Shown here: in pieces, positions 54,347 to 58,342 of the stretch | How the letters are laid out: every line of letters starts with the position of its first letter | How positions within the stretch are numbered: position 1 is the first letter of the stretch | Origin: an uncultured Bacteroidia bacterium | Lineage (GTDB): Bacteria > Bacteroidota > Bacteroidia > NS11-12g > UBA9320 | Length of the DNA stretch: 58,342 bases | Assembly (NCBI GenBank): GCA_905478335.1 | Contig: CAJQIC010000023.1 | Location: 1-58,342 of the forward strand | Direction: 5' to 3' | Translations under genes and position numbers: made by a program | Notes under the pieces: model-generated | Seen by the model: the letters and a program-made list of their open reading frames with translations, nothing else | Database searches by the model: none | What the model was told of the DNA's origin: nothing

Positions 54347-55767
54347 GCGATTTGAAAAATATAGACGAAATATTCAAAAATGGGGCAGAGAAGCAATACC
54401 CTGTAGATGAAATTCTATGGGCTGAGGCTTCGTCACAACTTGATGCCGTCTATCCTGTTCGTAAAGCAAATAAAGGTTGGATATACATAAGCTTAGCACT
54501 GCTTGTGAGCGTTGGTATTATTTATGGTATATCGTCATTGATGAAAAAGGATAACAGCGTTAGCGAATCTGTTTCTCAAACCGAAATAAAGAATACACAG
54601 GCGGCTAACAGCAACAAGGCTGAGATAGCATCCGATGATGTATTAGACCATGCGTCATCACAAGAAATTGTGTTTGCTGAGTTGGACGAATCACCAATAA
54701 ACAAAGCCAAAACCCAAAGCCAGACTTCTGAACCGAAACAACATGTAAAAGACGAAGAATCTAACCCTGAACTCCGAACTCAAACAGTAGCGACAATGGA
54801 ACCAGATGCCAAGGAAATTAAGGCAGTTCAAGATGCTCCTTTAAGAGATATGTCAAGCCAACCTATGGTTGAGTCTCAGCCAATCCGCAATAAAGAAGAT
54901 AAGGGCGAAACGAATAAGGAAATCAATACCGAAAACAAGAATACACCAACCTACGCACCAGTACCAGATATCAAAGCAAGTGCGGTGACAGAAGTCGAGT
55001 TGGTGAACAAAGACCAAGATGTAGGCGCAGAAAATCAGTCATCATATGTTGTAAACCCTCGATTGTCTAATTGGTTTGTTACCCTAAATACTGGCTATTC
55101 ACATATCACAAACAATACATCGGCTAATCCGATTGTTGAAAACGGTTTGTGGCATACACAAAAGGGTGGTTTTTCTTTTGGTGTAAGTGGTGGATGTCGA
55201 CTAGACAGATTCAGCCTTTCTGCTGGTCTGGGGCAAGCGACCTTCAACAGTACTTATGAAGCAATGATAGCGCCCGAGCCAAGGCTTGATACAATTTCGA
55301 GTTACTATGCGTTAGTGACTAATGAATTTTTGTTCAACGAAAAAGTAGTTTCTTTAATTGAAAGACGCTACAACACAGAATTGGTGTTGGACAGTAATGC
55401 AACCTCTGAATCGATTATAGGCAAATCAAAAATAAGTTACGTCACTATTCCTGTTCAGATCGGTTATACACTTCCTTTGGAAAGATTTGAGGTGACTGCT
55501 TTGGTCAGTTCAACGTTTATGGTTAAGCCAAAATTTACGCATTCAGCGCCATCAAATTTTGCTTCAATTATGAAGCAGAATGAACAGGCCATTAGGCCCA
55601 GCCTTGTAAGACCAGCAATCCACCTAGGGCTCGGGTATCGTTTGACAACCAATTTTAGCGTCCATGCCGAAATCAATGCGGCAACCACGAACCAATCAAT
55701 GCTAACAACAGAAGGAGAGCGTGTGAACACCATAGGATTTAAAATGGGAATAATGACCCGGTTTTAG
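54343..55767 (+). CDS. Dual-membrane anti-sigma protein with C-terminal beta-barrel (Dma-like)
   Basis: 474 residues. A cytoplasmic N-terminus (1-44) is followed by one membrane helix (about 46-66), a long polar disordered linker (about 70-240; rich in Lys, Glu, Gln, Thr), and a C-terminal outer-membrane barrel domain (about 241-474) that ends in Phe. The chain would thus cross both the inner and outer membranes. This is the architecture of the dual membrane-spanning anti-sigma (Dma) factors described in Bacteroides thetaiotaomicron. It is coupled to the sigma factor by an ATGA overlap. Function by architecture only. Confidence 0.82.
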   Translation: MSDLKNIDEIFKNGAEKQYPVDEILWAEASSQLDAVYPVRKANKGWIYISLALLVSVGIIYGISSLMKKDNSVSESVSQTEIKNTQAANSNKAEIASDDVLDHASSQEIVFAELDESPINKAKTQSQTSEPKQHVKDEESNPELRTQTVATMEPDAKEIKAVQDAPLRDMSSQPMVESQPIRNKEDKGETNKEINTENKNTPTYAPVPDIKASAVTEVELVNKDQDVGAENQSSYVVNPRLSNWFVTLNTGYSHITNNTSANPIVENGLWHTQKGGFSFGVSGGCRLDRFSLSAGLGQATFNSTYEAMIAPEPRLDTISSYYALVTNEFLFNEKVVSLIERRYNTELVLDSNATSESIIGKSKISYVTIPVQIGYTLPLERFEVTALVSSTFMVKPKFTHSAPSNFASIMKQNEQAIRPSLVRPAIHLGLGYRLTTNFSVHAEINAATTNQSMLTTEGERVNTIGFKMGIMTRF

Positions 55768-55791
55768 CCTAAGTTAATCCCAATTCTTCCT

Positions 55792-55799
55792 TACTTTTG
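55792..55799 (+). promoter_or_regulatory. Candidate -7 box (TACTTTTG) of the aldehyde dehydrogenase
   Basis: An exact match to TAnnTTTG, 17 bp before the ATG at 55817. Confidence 0.5.
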
Positions 55800-55816
55800 A
55801 CCTGAAATTCAGCAAT

Positions 55817-57259
55817 ATGCTTCAGCTCAAAAACTATATTAATGGCGCCTTAGTTGCTCCGGCTTCTGGTGCTTATATCGACAACTACGAACCGGCAACG
55901 GGCAAGGTTTATAGTCATATTCCAAGGTCAAATACAGCAGATGTAGATTTGGCGGTAGATGCAGCCAAAAAAGCATTTCCAGCTTGGAGTGCTATGCGTA
56001 TCGAACAAAGAAGTGCCATCATCATGAAGCTGTCGGACTTAATCGACAAGAATTTAGATAGACTGGCAGAAGCCGAAAGTAGAGACAATGGTAAACCTTT
56101 ATGGTTGGCTAAATCTGTCGATATTCCAAGAGCTCGTGATAATTTTGGATTTTTTGGTACGGCAATCAAACACTTTGCAAGTGAAAGTCATAGAACATCA
56201 GACGGACTTATAAATTTTACAACACGTACGCCAATAGGTGTGGCAGGTTGCGTGTCTCCTTGGAATTTACCGTTATACCTGTTTAGTTGGAAGGTTGCTC
56301 CTGCATTAGCTGCGGGTAATACCGTTGTGGCCAAGCCGAGTGAGGTGACGCCTATGACCGCTTTCCTTTTGTCGGAACTCTGTATCGAAGCAGGATTTCC
56401 TAAAGGTGTGTTCAATATCGTTCACGGTTTAGGTGGAGAAGCGGGCAATGCCATTGTAGAACATCCAGATGTGCCGATAATATCCTTTACAGGTGGTACG
56501 TCGACAGGTGCGCACATCGCGCGCACAGCTGCGCCGATGTTTAAGAAGTTAAGCTTAGAACTTGGGGGTAAAAACCCCAATATCATCTTTGATGATTGTG
56601 ACTTTGATAAGGCACTAAAAACAACATTGAATTCGTCTTTTGCGAATCAAGGTCAAATATGCCTTTGTGGGTCAAGAATTTATATCCAAAGAGATATTTA
56701 CGAAAAATTTAGGGATGCTTTTGTTGAGAAAGTCTCGAAGTTTAAGGTGGGCAACCCGATGGAGGACGACAGCAGAATGGGGGCGATCGTTTCAGAACCA
56801 CATTTCGAGAAAGTGAAAAGCTATATTGAGTTGGCTAAAGAAGAAGGCGGCATAATTTTGACAGGAGGAGAGTCTGTTCAGTTGGAAGGAGAATTTAAGG
56901 ACGGTTGGTACTTACGACCTACTATTATTGAAGGACTCGACGAGAATTGTAGAACAAATCAAGAGGAAATTTTTGGGCCTGTAGTAACGATTCAACCATT
57001 TGATACAGAAGAAGAAGCACTGGCTTTAGCGAATTCAACAGGATACGGATTGGCTTCTACCATTTGGACGCAGGACATCTCAAAAGCCCATCGATTTGCG
57101 GATAGAATTAAAGCGGGAATTGTATGGGTAAATTGTTGGTTGGTGCGTGATTTAAGAACCCCGTTTGGTGGTATGAAAAATTCCGGCGTAGGCCGTGAAG
57201 GCGGATGGGAAGCGCTTAAGTTTTTTACGGAAGCGAAGAATATTTGTATTAAGTTTTAG
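55817..57259 (+). CDS. NAD(P)-dependent aldehyde dehydrogenase
   Basis: 480 residues, full length. The family residues are in place: SPWNLPLYL (about 147-155), SFTGGTSTG (223-231), the Glu of LELGGKNP (248), and the catalytic Cys282 in GQICLCGSR. The closest types by recall are 2-hydroxymuconate or 2-aminomuconate semialdehyde dehydrogenases, which would suit tryptophan or aromatic degradation, but no partner genes lie alongside. Transcribed alone. Confidence 0.93.
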   Translation: MLQLKNYINGALVAPASGAYIDNYEPATGKVYSHIPRSNTADVDLAVDAAKKAFPAWSAMRIEQRSAIIMKLSDLIDKNLDRLAEAESRDNGKPLWLAKSVDIPRARDNFGFFGTAIKHFASESHRTSDGLINFTTRTPIGVAGCVSPWNLPLYLFSWKVAPALAAGNTVVAKPSEVTPMTAFLLSELCIEAGFPKGVFNIVHGLGGEAGNAIVEHPDVPIISFTGGTSTGAHIARTAAPMFKKLSLELGGKNPNIIFDDCDFDKALKTTLNSSFANQGQICLCGSRIYIQRDIYEKFRDAFVEKVSKFKVGNPMEDDSRMGAIVSEPHFEKVKSYIELAKEEGGIILTGGESVQLEGEFKDGWYLRPTIIEGLDENCRTNQEEIFGPVVTIQPFDTEEEALALANSTGYGLASTIWTQDISKAHRFADRIKAGIVWVNCWLVRDLRTPFGGMKNSGVGREGGWEALKFFTEAKNICIKF

Positions 57260-57297
57260 TTGGTAATTGTGGATGTGTTTGTTGACGTAGGACTGAT

Positions 57298-57425
57298 TGA
57301 CTCACGACACATGACTGGTCAAGTTTCAATTCTCAATTCTTAGCTATCAATTCTCCGCTATCAATTCTCAATTATCAGCTATCAATACTCAACTATCAAC
57401 TCAACAATCCGATTAACATTCAACA
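57298..57425. repeat. Degenerate heptamer repeat tract
   Basis: Variants of TCAATTC, CTATCAA and CTCAATT tile at a 7-bp period, for example TCAATTCTTAGCTATCAATT. No gene. A similar tract occurs at 57655-57740 and 58068-58130. Confidence 0.7.
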
Positions 57426-57463
57426 TTTAGAATTTTACATTCTACCTTTCCCTACGCGTCATT

Positions 57464-57665
57464 CAGGGCTTCCGCCCTAAAACCCTGGCTTTTTCTTCCA
57501 TTAGGCTTATCAGCCTATAACCGATTTTCATTTTTGAGACCAAAAACGAAACAAAAAGTCTTTCCAAAAATATGCTCCCCAACACAGGCCAGCGCGTCCC
57601 CCGCATTTTTGGTGGGCCGAGGCTCATTAACCCATGCATGATTTAGGACGACCTTTTAATTTTCA
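57464..57665. repeat. Dispersed hairpin repeat element, copy 4
   Basis: Starts with the hairpin AGGGCTTCCGCCCT, then AGGCTTATCAGCCT, then the arm with GAGACCAAAAACGAAACAAA and the conserved core GGCCAGCGCGTCCCCCGCAT. The segment 57501-57665 is repeated almost exactly 634 bp downstream (58135 onward). Confidence 0.82.
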
Positions 57666-57744
57666 ACTTTCAACTTTCAATTCTTAGCTTTCAATTCTCC
57701 GCTATCAGCTATCAATTCTCAATTATCAGCTATCAACCTTTCAA

Positions 57745-58300
57745 CTTTCTTCGATTAGGCTTATCAGTCCGCCGGTAGTCGGACAAGCTCTATAACCTTG
57801 ACTTTTTCTTTGCTTAGGGGTTGCCACCCCTATAACCCGGCTTTCATTTTTTTCTTGATAAAAAAACGAAACAAACGTGTCCGCCTGCCGGCGGAAAAAT
57901 CAAGACTTCAGAAGTTTTCTTTGAAATCTACGAAAGGCTTTTCTTTCCCTCAGCCCACACCGCTGCGCTTTCCTGCCTGCTTAGCGCAAGGCCTGCACAC
58001 AAAAGCCTTCCTCGTTTTCTACGGAAAACTTCAAAGGTCATTTTCAATCGTGCATGACTTAGGACGACCTTTTAATTTTCAATTCTCAACTCTCAATTCT
58101 CCGCTATCAGCTATCAGCTATCAACTTTCTTCCATTAGGCTTATCAGCCTATAACCGATTTTCATTTTTGAGACCAAAAACGAAACAAAAAGTCTTCCCA
58201 AAAATATGCTCCCCAACACAGGCCAGCGCGTCCCCCGCATTTTTGGTGGGCCGAGGCTCATTGACGCATGCATGATTTAGGACGACCTTTTAATTTTCAA
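57745..58300. repeat. Dispersed hairpin repeat element, copy 5 (composite)
   Basis: Contains the left arm with hairpin GGGGTTGCCACCCC (about 57817) and CCGCCTGCCGGCGG (near 57880), then the second arm from 58135 with AGGCTTATCAGCCT. The first part matches copy 1 (1-250) at high identity. A read-through frame at 57798-58154 is not a gene. The element also carries heptamer tracts between its arms. Confidence 0.8.
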
Positions 58301-58304
58301 TTTT

Positions 58305-58342
58305 CAACTATCAACTATCAACTATCAACTATCAACTATCAA
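58305..58342. repeat. Perfect heptamer tandem repeat CAACTAT, running off the window
   Basis: CAACTAT is repeated five times with a partial sixth at the window end. It is the cleanest example of the heptamer family here and its true length cannot be seen. Confidence 0.9.

Noticed and set aside
57798-58154. 118-codon open frame on the plus strand
   Set aside because: Same repeat, with heptamer tract in its second half; no coding evidence.

Overview
The window is a chromosomal segment of a Bacteroidota bacterium, most likely of the Flavobacteriales or a close relative. The evidence is several secreted proteins with type IX secretion (T9SS) C-terminal signals of both type A and type B, PKD and Asp-box repeat surface proteins, a eukaryote-like homodimeric glycyl-tRNA synthetase, a Lacal_2735-type small protein, and promoters resembling the Bacteroidota -7 box TAnnTTTG. 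No rRNA, tRNA, CRISPR array, transposase or phage gene was recognised.

Layout. 1-5 kb: repeat DNA, a small lipoprotein, a secreted class C beta-lactamase-like hydrolase, rarA, and more repeat DNA. 5-18 kb: a 1805-residue T9SS surface protein, a sodium:solute symporter coupled to a DUF4340 protein, radC, rpsT, and an acyltransferase/flippase pair for polysaccharide export. 16.4-18.8 kb: a TPR sensor kinase and its LuxR-type response regulator, both broken. 18.9-26 kb: T9SS proteins, a MOSC protein, a CxxC lipoprotein and an outer-membrane barrel. 26.5-31.6 kb: glyS and small housekeeping operons, including an SDR/Lacal_2735/SRPBCC operon. 31.7-32.8 kb: a T9SS protein gene broken by three in-frame stops.

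32.9-48.8 kb is the most interesting part. It holds a SorAB-type sulfite dehydrogenase, a sterol-desaturase-like enzyme, a five-gene operon (flavoprotein, membrane Fe-S protein, three glycosyltransferases), a divergent operon for arsenosugar synthesis (AhpD-like protein, radical SAM ArsS, TIGR04282 glycosyltransferase, purine nucleoside phosphorylase), an outer-membrane porin and a Crp/Fnr regulator with a Cys-x5-Cys-Cys motif. Three copies of a palindrome, GTAAC-N4-GTTAC, sit in the control regions. In four of the five promoters they serve, the palindrome centre is exactly 29.5 bp from the start of a -7-like box; in the fifth it is 28.5 bp. I infer that the region is one regulon controlled by the Crp/Fnr protein. 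No arsenite methyltransferase (ArsM) is visible here.

49-57.3 kb: a lipoprotein of six cysteine-rich repeats, a CDP-alcohol phosphatidyltransferase, an internally deleted GNAT remnant, small envelope proteins, a PKD/T9SS protein directly followed by a sigma factor and an anti-sigma protein that appears to cross both membranes (Dma-like), and an aldehyde dehydrogenase. 57.3 kb to the end is repeat DNA of the same families as at the start.

Two repeat families fill the intergenic space. One is a dispersed element with inverted ends and a variable hairpin. The other is degenerate heptanucleotide tandem repeats resembling the STRR sequences of cyanobacteria. All functional statements come from reading motifs by eye; no database search was possible.
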